Positions 44,137-53,675 of a stretch of 64,000 bases of DNA are shown one piece after another. Within the stretch, counting starts at the first letter, position 1. Each line of letters starts with the position of its first letter. Source of the DNA: CAYPFY01 sp964410105 (GTDB lineage: Bacteria; Bacteroidota; Ignavibacteria; UBA10030; SZUA-254); NCBI GenBank assembly GCA_964410105.1, contig CAYPFY010000020.1, positions 1-64,000 on the forward strand. Direction: 5' to 3'. The position numbers were made by a program, and so were the translations under genes. The notes beneath the pieces are model-generated. The model was not told the DNA's origin. It was given only the letters and a program-made list of their open reading frames with translations, and searched no databases.

Positions 44137-45735
44137 CTAGTTGTCAGATTCCAGGTCAACGGGATCGTGTTCCTGGGCCGGTTGCGGGTGATGATGGTGC
44201 TGGGAGGAACGTGGCCGGTCGAGTTTACGGCGTCGCTCGGTAATTCCAAGGCCGCTTCGATAGAGAAGAGGAACCTTGAACTTCCGGCTGGAATCGACAT
44301 TATTCCCGAGTGGGGTGAGAAGCCCTGCATCGTAGACGGCCCGGATAGCTTCATCTCCTTTTGGCGAGAGGGGTTCAAAGAGCATATAGAGCTCCTCCCG
44401 GTGGAAGACCGCTGATTCGCTTCCTCTGAACACATCGAAATGCTTTACAAGGTGCGGGAACTCTGAGTAGAGATACGTATCGCACCGGTACTGAGAAATC
44501 GAATCAAAAGCCTCTCTCAGGGCCTTCATGCTGATCAGCCGGGCTGACATGTGTTTGCCTGTGGTGCGGTTCATCTCCCGTTGTTTTTCGACGGCCCGGT
44601 TCGCGAGGTGAATCAACTCTCTGGGGAAACTATTGTCCATCCCGTCGACGAGTCTTTTAAGAATCCACTGATGAGTCTGAGTGGAGGGAGCGCCGGACGG
44701 ATTCATCGTCGGTTCGAAAATCGTATAGAACACCCTTTCAACGAAGTCATCGCCGCCGAGTATCACATTGGTGACATCGATCTTTTCGTTCAACACCTCT
44801 TCGCAGTAGGATTTCACATGATTATCGACGACGGCGCGGGCGACGAGGAGTTTCAGAAGGAGAGGGCCCCGCCATTTCATCTCGGTCGTATAGCTCACGA
44901 GGTGAGATTTATTCACGATATGAAGCTGGCGGTAGATATCGTTCCTCAGGAAAATTTTGAACTGAATATTACGGAACTGGTTCCCGTACTGGACGAGAAG
45001 CTGGATAAGCCCGGTGATGGAGGCGCGCAGCTTCTGAATGTCGTCGACGAAGAGCAGGTCGAGCTTATCGAGCATAAGCCAGACCAGAGAACCGCTTTCC
45101 CGGAGGATCGTGTCGATATTATCAAGAAGGGCGATGATGCTGACGCCGGTCTTCTGTTTGAAATCGGCGGCCAGGGCCGGCTTAGATTTATCGGCGGAAC
45201 CGTTTTCCTTTTTCTTCGATTTGAAGAGGCCATGCACCTTTGAGAAAACGCCTTTGTTTTCGCTGAGGCCGACGTCGACCAGGAGGCGTTTCAGAGTGGC
45301 GTGGGCGGTCCGCACCTTTTCCTTGGGAGATTTTTCAAGGAAAAGCTGCATCTTTTTGTCTTGCAGGAGAATCGAGGCGGTCTTGAGGCCGAGGTAGACG
45401 AGCCAGAAATAGCGGAACTCATCGACCGACTCAGGGTTCAGTTCCTGGAGTTCCACGCCGGGGAGGAACTCCTCGCTCTGGAGACCGTAGGCGGGGATGC
45501 AGTAGATTTCGGAAAACTGTTTGGGGAGGAGGGGCTTCACGCGCTGGAGATCGTCGCAGAGGAGGCGGCACATTGCGCTTTTGCCCGACCCTTTATTCCC
45601 GACCACGAGGGAATGCTGGGCGAGCAGAACCTGCCGAAGCATTTCGGTGCCGATGAAGCAGTTTTCGAACCGGTTATCCGTTTCCCCGTCTACCCGTCCG
45701 AAATTCAGCTGTGTCAAAACTTGCTGCGGATCCAT
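44137..45735 (-). CDS. P-loop ATPase resembling the Sll1717 family
   Basis: The frame is open further upstream, but I start at ATG 45735 (MDPQQVLTQLNFGRVDGE): GAGGGA precedes it and it begins the family-like 'FG...AE/D.....ECF' region. The 532-residue product has Walker A GNKGSGKSA near residue 47, a Walker B-like VWLMLDKLDLLF near 240 and a long helical C-terminus ending in a His/Pro/Arg-rich tail. This matches the P-loop ATPase group named after Sll1717, whose members act alone or in defence-like settings; their function is unknown. There is no membrane helix. It is divergent from a membrane protein gene, 191 bases apart, each with its own promoter. Confidence 0.75.
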   Translation of the reverse strand: MDPQQVLTQLNFGRVDGETDNRFENCFIGTEMLRQVLLAQHSLVVGNKGSGKSAMCRLLCDDLQRVKPLLPKQFSEIYCIPAYGLQSEEFLPGVELQELNPESVDEFRYFWLVYLGLKTASILLQDKKMQLFLEKSPKEKVRTAHATLKRLLVDVGLSENKGVFSKVHGLFKSKKKENGSADKSKPALAADFKQKTGVSIIALLDNIDTILRESGSLVWLMLDKLDLLFVDDIQKLRASITGLIQLLVQYGNQFRNIQFKIFLRNDIYRQLHIVNKSHLVSYTTEMKWRGPLLLKLLVARAVVDNHVKSYCEEVLNEKIDVTNVILGGDDFVERVFYTIFEPTMNPSGAPSTQTHQWILKRLVDGMDNSFPRELIHLANRAVEKQREMNRTTGKHMSARLISMKALREAFDSISQYRCDTYLYSEFPHLVKHFDVFRGSESAVFHREELYMLFEPLSPKGDEAIRAVYDAGLLTPLGNNVDSSRKFKVPLLYRSGLGITERRRKLDRPRSSQHHHHPQPAQEHDPVDLESDN

Positions 45736-45788
45736 AATTCCCTCGATTTTAATATCTCCAAACACGCATTCCGGGCTTACAGCACGGA

Positions 45789-45819
45789 AGAACGTATTCA
45801 ATTTAGGGCAAACCATCAA
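45789..45819 (-). promoter_or_regulatory. FCB-type promoter for the P-loop ATPase gene
   Basis: Reverse strand: TTG (45819-45817), exactly 20 bases, then TACGTTCT (45796-45789), about 55 bases ahead of the chosen start. It supports starting at 45735 and not further upstream. Confidence 0.45.
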
Positions 45820-45878
45820 CGGACGGTGTGGTTACGCGCACAGGGCTTGACCTGCGTCGTGTAGAGTGCGGAACCGCC

Positions 45879-45909
45879 TTGCGTGAAATCGGGAAAATCG
45901 CTACTTTCA
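45879..45909 (+). promoter_or_regulatory. FCB-type promoter for the four-helix membrane protein gene
   Basis: TTG (45879-45881), exactly 20 bases, then TACTTTCA (45902-45909). It predicts a leader of only about a dozen bases. Confidence 0.5.
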
Positions 45910-45926
45910 CCTGACATTGGACGAGG

Positions 45927-46688
45927 GTGAATGTGCTGAGCACAGCTCGAAATCAATACGCTTACTTCGAAGGTCTCGAGAAGACCATTAAGGGGGGATT
46001 ATCGTTCTATATTGTCATATTATTGATCGGGCTGACGATATCGGTCGCCGGCTATCAGAATACCCTGAGCACCATGCAGGCGTGGGGGCTTCCGGCGATA
46101 CTTATCGTCGCAGGAGCTTCGGCGGGACTCTTCTTCGGATTATTCAAGGGGAGCGGCAAGATCCGCTGGCTGGCAGAGATTCACATCTGGATGGACCAAA
46201 GATTCTTCGGTTTCCTGAAAAAATCGAACGACATCATCTTTCACCGACTGATCAGTGCCCTCGAACCTGAGGAGAGAGGGCGGGCTGTGGTGATGGAGGC
46301 GGGGGAGCAGGGGGCGTTGGCGCAGACCATATTCTCACGGCTTGCGGGGGATCCTCACCTCTTCGAGGCGCTCCTCCGGACCGGCATATTCAGGAAGTGG
46401 ATCTGGTACTGGATCATGATCTACGGGACCTCGGTGTTCATCATGCTGACGGTCGAGACGCTCATCAGGGGAGCTGTGGGGCCCGATCCCCAGATCAGGA
46501 CGTTTTTCTCCGCATACTGGGCGCTCGCGCTCATTCACCTGGGTGTCACGGTACTTCTCGGATACAGGCTCATCGGGATGACACGCAAAACGATGGACAC
46601 CATGGTGAGGGTTCACAAGAGCGAGATTGCGATAATGCTTCGCGAAAAAATCACCGCTTTGCAGGTGCCCGTCCACATCTCTCTCTAG
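45927..46688 (+). CDS. Four-helix membrane protein of unknown function
   Basis: A 253-residue protein starting at GTG (GAGGG just upstream). Helices lie at about 25-45, 52-72, 152-172 and 190-212, with a charged cytoplasmic segment between helices two and three (about 75-145) and a basic C-terminal tail (about 215-253). I recognise no family. The pattern of two helix pairs with a cytoplasmic middle could suit a scaffold, sensor or channel-like protein. It is divergent from the P-loop ATPase gene, so shared regulation is possible. Confidence 0.78.
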   Translation: MNVLSTARNQYAYFEGLEKTIKGGLSFYIVILLIGLTISVAGYQNTLSTMQAWGLPAILIVAGASAGLFFGLFKGSGKIRWLAEIHIWMDQRFFGFLKKSNDIIFHRLISALEPEERGRAVVMEAGEQGALAQTIFSRLAGDPHLFEALLRTGIFRKWIWYWIMIYGTSVFIMLTVETLIRGAVGPDPQIRTFFSAYWALALIHLGVTVLLGYRLIGMTRKTMDTMVRVHKSEIAIMLREKITALQVPVHISL

Positions 46689-46693
46689 GGTCC

Positions 46694-48343
46694 TCACCGG
46701 CGGGGCTCCCCGCGGCCGGTCATAAACCTCACCAACAGGCCCTCTCCATTCTTCCTCAGAGTTTCCTCGCGAAAACGTTCGGGTTCGGCGCTCCGGAGCG
46801 AATCGAACCGTTGGTGGTGGAACGCGAAAAGATAGGGGTCGAGGATCTTGTACTCGTACCTTTGGATGACATTCCTGAAGCGGGGGCTCTCCAGCAGATA
46901 GAGAAGCGCGTGGTCATCCCAATAGACCAGCTTCCAGCGGTCACGGTGGGCAAAGCAATAAGGGATGGGGGTATGGGACATGCTGGCGGCGGAACGGGGC
47001 AATTCCGGGAGATGGAACACCATATGGTCGAATCCGTACCGTCCCAACAATTGTTCAAAATGGGGTGAAACCTCGAGAAGAGACAGATAAGCCGCCATAA
47101 TGGAGTCATTGAGGTTGCGGCTGTCGATAAAGTTTTGCGCCCCCGGCATCTCCCACACAAGCTGCCCGCCGATATCGAAACTATTCAGGGGTTTCCCTGT
47201 AATCCGTTGGTCCTTCATAAACCCAACCAGTCCTGAGGAAAACCTTTCCTCATCGATCCCCAGACCGAACTTGGCGTCATAGCGGAGAAAGTCATAAAGC
47301 CTGTTTCCAGGCACGCAGCAGGCAATAAAGAGCGTCAGGGCGACAAGAGGGATAATGGCAGAGCGCAGGCGGCCAAACATTAGTGAGAGGCCGAGGGCGG
47401 TGCCGGCCGCCGTGCCGGCGGCAAAGTCGGCCATAAACCTTGCCGCCCGGAGCGAATGCAGTGCGAGAACGGCATAGATCATCGCAGGCAGGGGATTCTT
47501 GTTCCTCAGCGAATAAAGAATGCAGGCTGCGCCAAGCAGGAGGTCGATCTTGTAGAACAGAATTGTACGTGTATTGAGGTATCCGCCGATGGGAGGTTGC
47601 CATTCGATGATTGTAGAAAGAAGCCTCAAATTGGTATGGGAGTAGGCATACTGGAGCATTCCGGGTCCGGCGGGGTTACAAAGCGTTGCGCAGAGGGAGA
47701 GAAGAGAAATGACCCCGAAGCGTGAAAAGTTTTTGAGATGTCCGCGCGCAGTAAGCGCTTCGTACGTAACCATAAGAACGATGAGCACTGCGCCGATAAG
47801 GACGCCGGGGTGCACGTTGGTCCAGACGAGGAAGAGCGGCGGGAGGAGATTTAGCCGTGATTCTGGGGCGCTGTGCAGAACGCGGACGCGCATATAGAGA
47901 GTCACTGTCGCCGCGATGCCGAGAATTGTGGCGAGGTGTGGCCGGGGCGTCATCCGGTCGATCGAGGCAAGCGCGGTCAGAAGCATGACGGCCAGAATCA
48001 CCGACGGCGGGACATCAGAATCCCGTGCGAGCGTGAAAAGCAGACCTGCGACGGCGAGCCAGACCAGGCCCGGGAGGAATTCAACAAGCAGGAGATTCCC
48101 GGTGATGGAATAGAGCCAGAACGTGAGGAGATCCCATCCCCATTCGAACGGGATCCATCGCTGGCCGTGGGTGACGAAGCCGAAGACATCGGCGGTAGGA
48201 ATGGAATGGTTTTGAGCGATCCATCTCCCGGTGGCGAGGTGCCAGAAGACGTCGTCGTCGGCGATCTTTGAAAGGGAGAGCAGAACGACCAGGGCGGCAA
48301 TGGATGCGAACGCAGAAAAATATTCGACCTGCCGGCGTGTCAT
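46694..48343 (-). CDS. Polytopic membrane protein, GT-C-like
   Basis: A 549-residue protein with about ten to twelve helices in its first ~370 residues and a soluble C-terminal part of ~180 residues. The first outside loop DDDVFWHLATGRWIAQNHSIP...FEWGWD has the acidic pair after helix one seen in GT-C glycosyltransferases (dolichol-mannose or ArnT-like) and in many unnamed FCB proteins with 'D.FWHL.(T/A)GRWI'. Catalysis on lipid-linked sugars is an inference. The gene has its own promoter; its stop is five bases from the converging membrane protein gene. Confidence 0.78.
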   Translation of the reverse strand: MTRRQVEYFSAFASIAALVVLLSLSKIADDDVFWHLATGRWIAQNHSIPTADVFGFVTHGQRWIPFEWGWDLLTFWLYSITGNLLLVEFLPGLVWLAVAGLLFTLARDSDVPPSVILAVMLLTALASIDRMTPRPHLATILGIAATVTLYMRVRVLHSAPESRLNLLPPLFLVWTNVHPGVLIGAVLIVLMVTYEALTARGHLKNFSRFGVISLLSLCATLCNPAGPGMLQYAYSHTNLRLLSTIIEWQPPIGGYLNTRTILFYKIDLLLGAACILYSLRNKNPLPAMIYAVLALHSLRAARFMADFAAGTAAGTALGLSLMFGRLRSAIIPLVALTLFIACCVPGNRLYDFLRYDAKFGLGIDEERFSSGLVGFMKDQRITGKPLNSFDIGGQLVWEMPGAQNFIDSRNLNDSIMAAYLSLLEVSPHFEQLLGRYGFDHMVFHLPELPRSAASMSHTPIPYCFAHRDRWKLVYWDDHALLYLLESPRFRNVIQRYEYKILDPYLFAFHHQRFDSLRSAEPERFREETLRKNGEGLLVRFMTGRGEPRR

Positions 48344-48379
48344 GGGGAAGATCCTGCAAGAACCGAACCCCCGCCAGGA

Positions 48380-48410
48380 GGAACATACAAAAAAACACCG
48401 CTCCCGGCAA
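48380..48410 (-). promoter_or_regulatory. FCB-type promoter for the polytopic membrane protein gene
   Basis: Reverse strand: TTG (48410-48408), exactly 20 bases, then TATGTTCC (48387-48380), about 37 bases before the start codon. Confidence 0.5.
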
Positions 48411-48515
48411 GCCCGGACGCCCGTTCACCGGGGAGAATCGCCGAAATTGACAATAGTCACAGTGAGGTGGAATCGGGCGCCGGGTAATCTTTATATTTCG
48501 CGTGTAAAGGTGGAT

Positions 48516-48539
48516 TTGTGCCCGGATTTCCGGGCACAA
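48516..48539. promoter_or_regulatory. Perfect ten-base inverted repeat ahead of the sensor kinase gene
   Basis: TTGTGCCCGG and CCGGGCACAA flank a four-base loop (ATTT). It follows a -10-like TATATTTC at 48492-48499 and lies 26 bases before the kinase start codon. Without a U-run it is more likely an operator or 5' leader hairpin than a terminator. Confidence 0.5.
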
Positions 48540-48565
48540 TCGCGGAATAAGACTCACACACGGGG

Positions 48566-51223
48566 ATGGTGGATCTCTATTCAAATCTTTCGTTGCGGAT
48601 GAAAGTCGTGGTGCCCGTGGTGGCGCTTCTCGGGCTCCTTTTCATCGTTTTGTGGTTTTACATCAGCGGGCAGGCCGGGCAGCATGCCGAGAACCGTATA
48701 CCCGGGGAAGCGCACATACTTGCCGAGGCCAGTTGTGCACAGCTCTCCGATCTCATGAATTCGAAGGATGCGGCGGCGATACAGATCTTTATCGACGAAA
48801 TCGATGGAGTGCATGATCTCCGGTACATTGTCGTCGCGGATGAAAGCGGAATCATGGCCTCGTACAATCTTGAGGATGCCAGGTCCAGTTCGTACGACAG
48901 AGAGGAAATCCCCAGGGAGGGCATCTACAAGATATCGGCTCCGGTCACCAGCGGCAGGAGCACGATCGGTCACTTCTATGCGGGTTTCACCTACGAGGGC
49001 GTCCGTTCCGAGATATCCTCCATCCGTATGCATACTGCGGTTGCCTGTCTCTTTTTCTTCCTGGCGACATCGGTCCTCGTCGTCGTGCTGGGGATGGGTC
49101 TTGTCAAACCGGTTCAGGTTGTCTTGAAGGTGGCGGAGGCGGGGGCAGCGGGCAACATACGGGAGCGGATGCCGGGTCTTTTTAACGACGAGATAGGAAA
49201 GCTCGGCCATGCGGTCGACACGATGCTCCGGAACGCCGAAGCGGCGCTGGCGCGGGCGGACGGGCTGAGCAGGATCGTGGAAAAACGCGATCAGCAATTG
49301 AAGCATCAGCTCGATGAGCGGGAGATGATCGAAAAGCAGATACAGCTTTCGGACGAGATCATAAACAAAGTCAGCGCGTTGATCATCGTCTCGAACAACA
49401 GCGGCGGGATCGAGTATGCCAGCCCGTCATTTGAGCTGGTGCTCGGCTACAAGCCGGAAGACCTTCTGGCGGACGGCTGGTGGAAGATCGTCAAGGGGGA
49501 TGTCATCGAGCGGCTCAAGGAAAAGAGTCATGCGGCGAAATGCGCCCGCGGCGAGCAGCGGGTGCCCGAGATGCCGTACGAGCGGCAGATCATCGATGCC
49601 CGGGGGAAATTGAGATGGATACTCTGGCAGGACACGCCGGGATTGAACTACACCCTGATCGGGGTGGGCCAGGACATCACGGAGCGGAAGATGGCCGAGG
49701 AGCAGATACGCGAGCAGGCGGCCCTCCTCGACATTACGGGGGACGCCATCATCGTTCGCAACCTCGATCACCGCATCCTTTACTGGAACAACGGGGCGGA
49801 GCGTCTGTACGGCTGGCCGACGCCGGATGCGATCGGGAAGGTGGCGCACGAACTCTTTCAGCAGGAAAGCGCGGCGGGCATCGGCATAGCGTACTCCAAC
49901 GTCGTTGAGAACGGAGCGTGGAGCGGAGAACTGAAGCAGGTGAGGAAGGACGGCCGGGTGATCGTCGTCGAGAGCCGCTGGACGCTCATGAACGACGAAA
50001 ACGGGAAGCCCAAATCGATCCTCGTTGTTAACACCGATGTGACGGAACAGCGGCAGCTCGAGTCGCAATTCCGGCGGGCCCAGCGCCTCGAAAACATCGG
50101 CACTCTTGCCGGCGGCATCGCGCACGATCTCAACAACGTTCTCACTCCGATCCTGATGTCGATCCAGGCCATAAAGAAGTGGCACACGGACGAAAAGACC
50201 CAGCAATTATTGTCCACAATCGATCTGAGCGCCCGGAGAGGCGCTGACATCGTGAAACAGGTTTTGACCTTCGCCCGCGGGAGCGAAGGAGAGCGGTCTC
50301 TCCTCCAGCCGAAGCACATACTGAGGGAAATCGAAAAAATCACCAGGGAGACATTCCCCCGTTCCATCGACATCCAGCCGAGCATTGCCTCGAACCTCTG
50401 GACGATAACGGGGGATGCCACGCAGCTCCACCAGATCATACTCAACCTCCTCGTCAACGCCCGCGACGCCATGCCTGACGGCGGGACGCTGTACCTCAAG
50501 GCTGAAAACGTCGTCCTGGACGAGGCGAAGGCGAGGGGCACTCTGAACGCGAAGGAAGGATCCTACGTCTGTTTCGCGGTGAAAGACACAGGGACGGGGA
50601 TACCGCCCGAGGTGATGGACAAGATCTTCGACCCCTTTTTCACCACAAAAGAAGTCGGGAAGGGAACGGGGCTGGGCCTTTCAACGGTGAGCGCTATAGT
50701 AAAAAGCTACAGCGGCTTCATCAACGTCTCGAGCGTCATGGGCCAGGGAACGGAATTCAGCGTCTTCATTCCGGCCACGAACACCGAGCAGAAGCTGCAG
50801 ACGGAGGAAGGAAGGTTCCATCTCCCGAGCGGACGGGGCGAGACGATACTGGTTGTGGACGATGAGCTCTCGATCCGTGAGATCACGAAGGAAACCCTTG
50901 AAGCGTACGGGTATCACATCGAGACGGCGAAGGACGGCATCGAGGCGTTGACGCTCATCGAGAGGGACAAAAACAAATATCATCTCGTCCTGACCGACAT
51001 GATGATGCCGAACATGGATGGCGGGTCGCTGATCAGGACTCTCGTCCGGCTGGCGCCGCAGATAAAGATCATAGCGGTCAGCGGCATCACGGATCAGGAT
51101 GTTCTGGACAAGATAAAAAACTCCCGGATCGAGGCATTCATTCCCAAACCGATTCAGACGGACAACCTCCTGAAGATCCTCGATTCGGTTCTCCACTCTG
51201 ACGAAGCCCAGACAACCAAGTAA
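48566..51223 (+). CDS. Membrane-bound hybrid histidine kinase, HAMP-PAS-PAS-HisKA-HATPase-REC
   Basis: An 885-residue kinase. Helix one (about 12-32) and helix two (about 155-177) enclose a ~120-residue periplasmic sensor domain (single-Cache-like: IDGVHDLRYIVVADESGIMA). HAMP (about 178-235), a coiled linker, two PAS domains (about 260-385 and 390-505), HisKA with HDLNNVLTPIL, HATPase (NLLVNARDAMPDGG, VKDTGTGIPPE, GKGTGLGLSTV) and a C-terminal receiver (VLTDMMMPNMDGG) follow. The part from the second PAS onward is a paralogue of the soluble kinase at 35967. The stop codon directly touches the stop of the converging hrpB gene. The signal is unknown. Confidence 0.93.
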   Translation: MVDLYSNLSLRMKVVVPVVALLGLLFIVLWFYISGQAGQHAENRIPGEAHILAEASCAQLSDLMNSKDAAAIQIFIDEIDGVHDLRYIVVADESGIMASYNLEDARSSSYDREEIPREGIYKISAPVTSGRSTIGHFYAGFTYEGVRSEISSIRMHTAVACLFFFLATSVLVVVLGMGLVKPVQVVLKVAEAGAAGNIRERMPGLFNDEIGKLGHAVDTMLRNAEAALARADGLSRIVEKRDQQLKHQLDEREMIEKQIQLSDEIINKVSALIIVSNNSGGIEYASPSFELVLGYKPEDLLADGWWKIVKGDVIERLKEKSHAAKCARGEQRVPEMPYERQIIDARGKLRWILWQDTPGLNYTLIGVGQDITERKMAEEQIREQAALLDITGDAIIVRNLDHRILYWNNGAERLYGWPTPDAIGKVAHELFQQESAAGIGIAYSNVVENGAWSGELKQVRKDGRVIVVESRWTLMNDENGKPKSILVVNTDVTEQRQLESQFRRAQRLENIGTLAGGIAHDLNNVLTPILMSIQAIKKWHTDEKTQQLLSTIDLSARRGADIVKQVLTFARGSEGERSLLQPKHILREIEKITRETFPRSIDIQPSIASNLWTITGDATQLHQIILNLLVNARDAMPDGGTLYLKAENVVLDEAKARGTLNAKEGSYVCFAVKDTGTGIPPEVMDKIFDPFFTTKEVGKGTGLGLSTVSAIVKSYSGFINVSSVMGQGTEFSVFIPATNTEQKLQTEEGRFHLPSGRGETILVVDDELSIREITKETLEAYGYHIETAKDGIEALTLIERDKNKYHLVLTDMMMPNMDGGSLIRTLVRLAPQIKIIAVSGITDQDVLDKIKNSRIEAFIPKPIQTDNLLKILDSVLHSDEAQTTK

Positions 51224-53674
51224 CTAACGCTTCACGGTCCTGCGGGTCGGTTTTGCCTGGAGGGGATCCTCAGGCCAGTAGTGTTTCGGATATTTCCCCC
51301 TCAGCCCCTTGCGCACTTCCTGATACGGTTTACCCCAAAAACTCGGCAGATCCTGGGTGACGGCGAGAGCTCGTCCCGCGGGTGAGAGAAGGTGTATCAG
51401 AACTTTCACGCGACCGTCGGCAACGGCCGGGGCGGCCTTCTGGCCGAACATTTCCTGAAGCCGGACGGCGAGGACGGGCGAGGGGCCTAGATCGTAGCGC
51501 AGGGGAATTCTTGAGCCGGTCGGGACCGTCAGATGTGTGGGGGCGAGGCGTTCCAGCTCATGCAATTGCCGGCCGGAGAATTTTGACGACATTGCGGCCG
51601 ACAAATTGATCTTTGCAAATTGAGATCTTCGGGTTATCCCCATGAGGTAGGGGGACAGCCACTGTTCCATCCCGTCAAGGAGGCATTCATCGCTCAGATC
51701 GGGCCAGTGAGCGGGAGCCAGCCCTGATTTGCGCAGCCATTCGCTTCGGCTGCGCATTGAGCGCGAGGACTTATCCCACGGGAGGGAGTCGAGACCGAGT
51801 GACCGGATCCCGCCAAGGAGCGCGGAGGCGATAAGTTCTGCGGGCGGGGACAGAGGTGCCTCCGAAAGCTCCAGTGCGCCGAGACGTGAGACGCGTCGGG
51901 CGACGACTGATTCCTCGCGTTCATCCCAGCGCACTTCGTCGGCCGAAGAGATGGCGAAATGCCTGAGATCCTCCGCGGCGAGGGGGGCGGCGAGGAACAC
52001 TTTCACCTCATTTCCGGCACCGTCGGCGGCAGCCACCGCGAGATACTCCTCCCGGAGGAGATTCCCTTTCGGCAGGACTGCGCCCGATCCGTTTGCAAGA
52101 AGGTAGCGATCGGAATTTTTACGGCGTTTCCCGATCCATTCAGGATAGGCGAGAGCGACGAGAAGGCCGAGCCGGTCCGCCGGGAAATGATGGTCCCGGG
52201 CGTTGAGGATCCGCCGCAGGCGGGCCGCTTCAGATCTGATTCTTTCCAGATTTTCCCCGCTACGGGACGATCGGAGCAGGTGCCACCGCGAAAAGAGATC
52301 GACATCCGGTCCGCCGCGGAGCGGATCCCGATCCTCAAGGAGAGCTGCAACCTCGCAGGCCATCGATCCGAGCCCGAGATCCCGGGCCCGGAGGAGCATA
52401 TGGGCGAGCCGGGGATGCACGGGCATTTCCGTCATGGCCCGGCCGTGGTGAGTGAGTTTTCCTTCCTGATTTATTGCTCCGAGGTCCTCGAGAAGCCTTC
52501 GTGCCTGGGACAGATGGGGAACGGGCGGCGGGTCCAGCAATGTAAGGTTTTCGGGCGGGGTGCCCCAGCGGGCAATCTCGAGGGCAAAGGGGGCGAGGTC
52601 CGCCACCAGAATCTCGGGAACGGGAAAAGGCTGAAGCTCCTCATGGCGGGACTCTGTCCAGAGCCGGTAGCATTCACCAGGAGACTGTCGTCCTGCGCGG
52701 CCGCGGCGCTGATCTGCGACGGCCCGGGAAACGGGGGATGTCACAAGGCCGGACATCCCCCTCCTCGGATCGAACCTGGGGCCGCGTGCAAGCCCGGAAT
52801 CGATCACGCATCGCACGCCGTCTATGGTGAGGCTTGTCTCGGCGATGCTGGTAGAGAGGATCACTTTTCGCGTACCGGGGGGTGCGGGAGAGAGGGCGGA
52901 CGATTGTTTTTCTGGAGGTGCGTCGCCGTAGAGAGTATGGACCGTGACGCCGGGCGGCAGGTCGCTTTTGGCGAGCATCGCATCCACGCGGCGGATCTCC
53001 CCCTGGCCCGGCAGAAAGACGAGAATATCCCCGGCCTGTTCCCGCAAAGCCCTCTGGATGGACGCTGCGACGGACCTCTCGATCGGGCCGTCGGGATTCC
53101 GGTCGAGATAGCGGGTTGAAACGGGAAATGACCGGCCGCTGGTCGTGATGACGAAGGCGGCGGGAAGCAGTCGGCTGAGAGCAAGGCCGTCGAGCGTTGC
53201 TGACATGATAAGAAGGCGGAGATCCTCCCTGATCGTGCGCTTCACATCGAGGATAAGGGCGAGGCCGAGATCGGCGTGGATGCTGCGCTCGTGGAATTCA
53301 TCAAAGATGATAAGGGCCGATCCGGGAAGCGAGGGATCATCCTGAAGGATCCGGGTCAGCACTCCTTCGGTCACCACCTCGATCCGCGTCCGGGGGCCCA
53401 CTTTAGATTCCCCCCGGATCCTGAAGCCGACGGTCTCGCCCGTTTTCTCGCCGAGCTGACGGGCCATGAAGGCCGCTGACCGTTGTGCGGCGAGCCTGCG
53501 GGGCTCGAGCATGATAATTTTTCTGCCTTCAAGCCAGGATTCATTGAGGAGCGCGGGCGGAACGCGGGTCGTCTTGCCGGCCCCGGGTTCAGCGGAGAGC
53601 ACGACCTCGCCCGGAGTCTTCAATGCGGAAAAAATCTCGGGAAGTACCGAATCGACGGGGAAAGCTCGATCCAT
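51224..53674 (-). CDS. hrpB: ATP-dependent RNA helicase HrpB
   Basis: An 816-residue DEAH/RHA-type helicase. Visible: Walker A SAEPGAGKTTRVPPALL (about 28-44), motif Ia LEPRRLAAQR, DEFHERS (the DEXH box), SATLDG, VILSTSIAETSLTIDGVR (motif V) and QRRGRAGRQSPGECYRL (motif VI), then the HrpB-specific C-terminal region (PTHLTVPTGSRIPLRYD, GYP-like end with GKYPKHYWPEDP). Length fits HrpB (about 810-850). Start 53674 is two bases after the upstream MFS stop, with GGAG in front; the frame is open further upstream into the MFS gene. The family is widespread with an unclear role in mRNA processing. Confidence 0.94.
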   Translation of the reverse strand: MDRAFPVDSVLPEIFSALKTPGEVVLSAEPGAGKTTRVPPALLNESWLEGRKIIMLEPRRLAAQRSAAFMARQLGEKTGETVGFRIRGESKVGPRTRIEVVTEGVLTRILQDDPSLPGSALIIFDEFHERSIHADLGLALILDVKRTIREDLRLLIMSATLDGLALSRLLPAAFVITTSGRSFPVSTRYLDRNPDGPIERSVAASIQRALREQAGDILVFLPGQGEIRRVDAMLAKSDLPPGVTVHTLYGDAPPEKQSSALSPAPPGTRKVILSTSIAETSLTIDGVRCVIDSGLARGPRFDPRRGMSGLVTSPVSRAVADQRRGRAGRQSPGECYRLWTESRHEELQPFPVPEILVADLAPFALEIARWGTPPENLTLLDPPPVPHLSQARRLLEDLGAINQEGKLTHHGRAMTEMPVHPRLAHMLLRARDLGLGSMACEVAALLEDRDPLRGGPDVDLFSRWHLLRSSRSGENLERIRSEAARLRRILNARDHHFPADRLGLLVALAYPEWIGKRRKNSDRYLLANGSGAVLPKGNLLREEYLAVAAADGAGNEVKVFLAAPLAAEDLRHFAISSADEVRWDEREESVVARRVSRLGALELSEAPLSPPAELIASALLGGIRSLGLDSLPWDKSSRSMRSRSEWLRKSGLAPAHWPDLSDECLLDGMEQWLSPYLMGITRRSQFAKINLSAAMSSKFSGRQLHELERLAPTHLTVPTGSRIPLRYDLGPSPVLAVRLQEMFGQKAAPAVADGRVKVLIHLLSPAGRALAVTQDLPSFWGKPYQEVRKGLRGKYPKHYWPEDPLQAKPTRRTVKR

Positions 53675-53675
53675 C

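Noticed and set aside
45736..45819. Upstream extension of the P-loop ATPase frame
   Set aside because: A promoter lies in this stretch and GAGGGA precedes the ATG at 45735.
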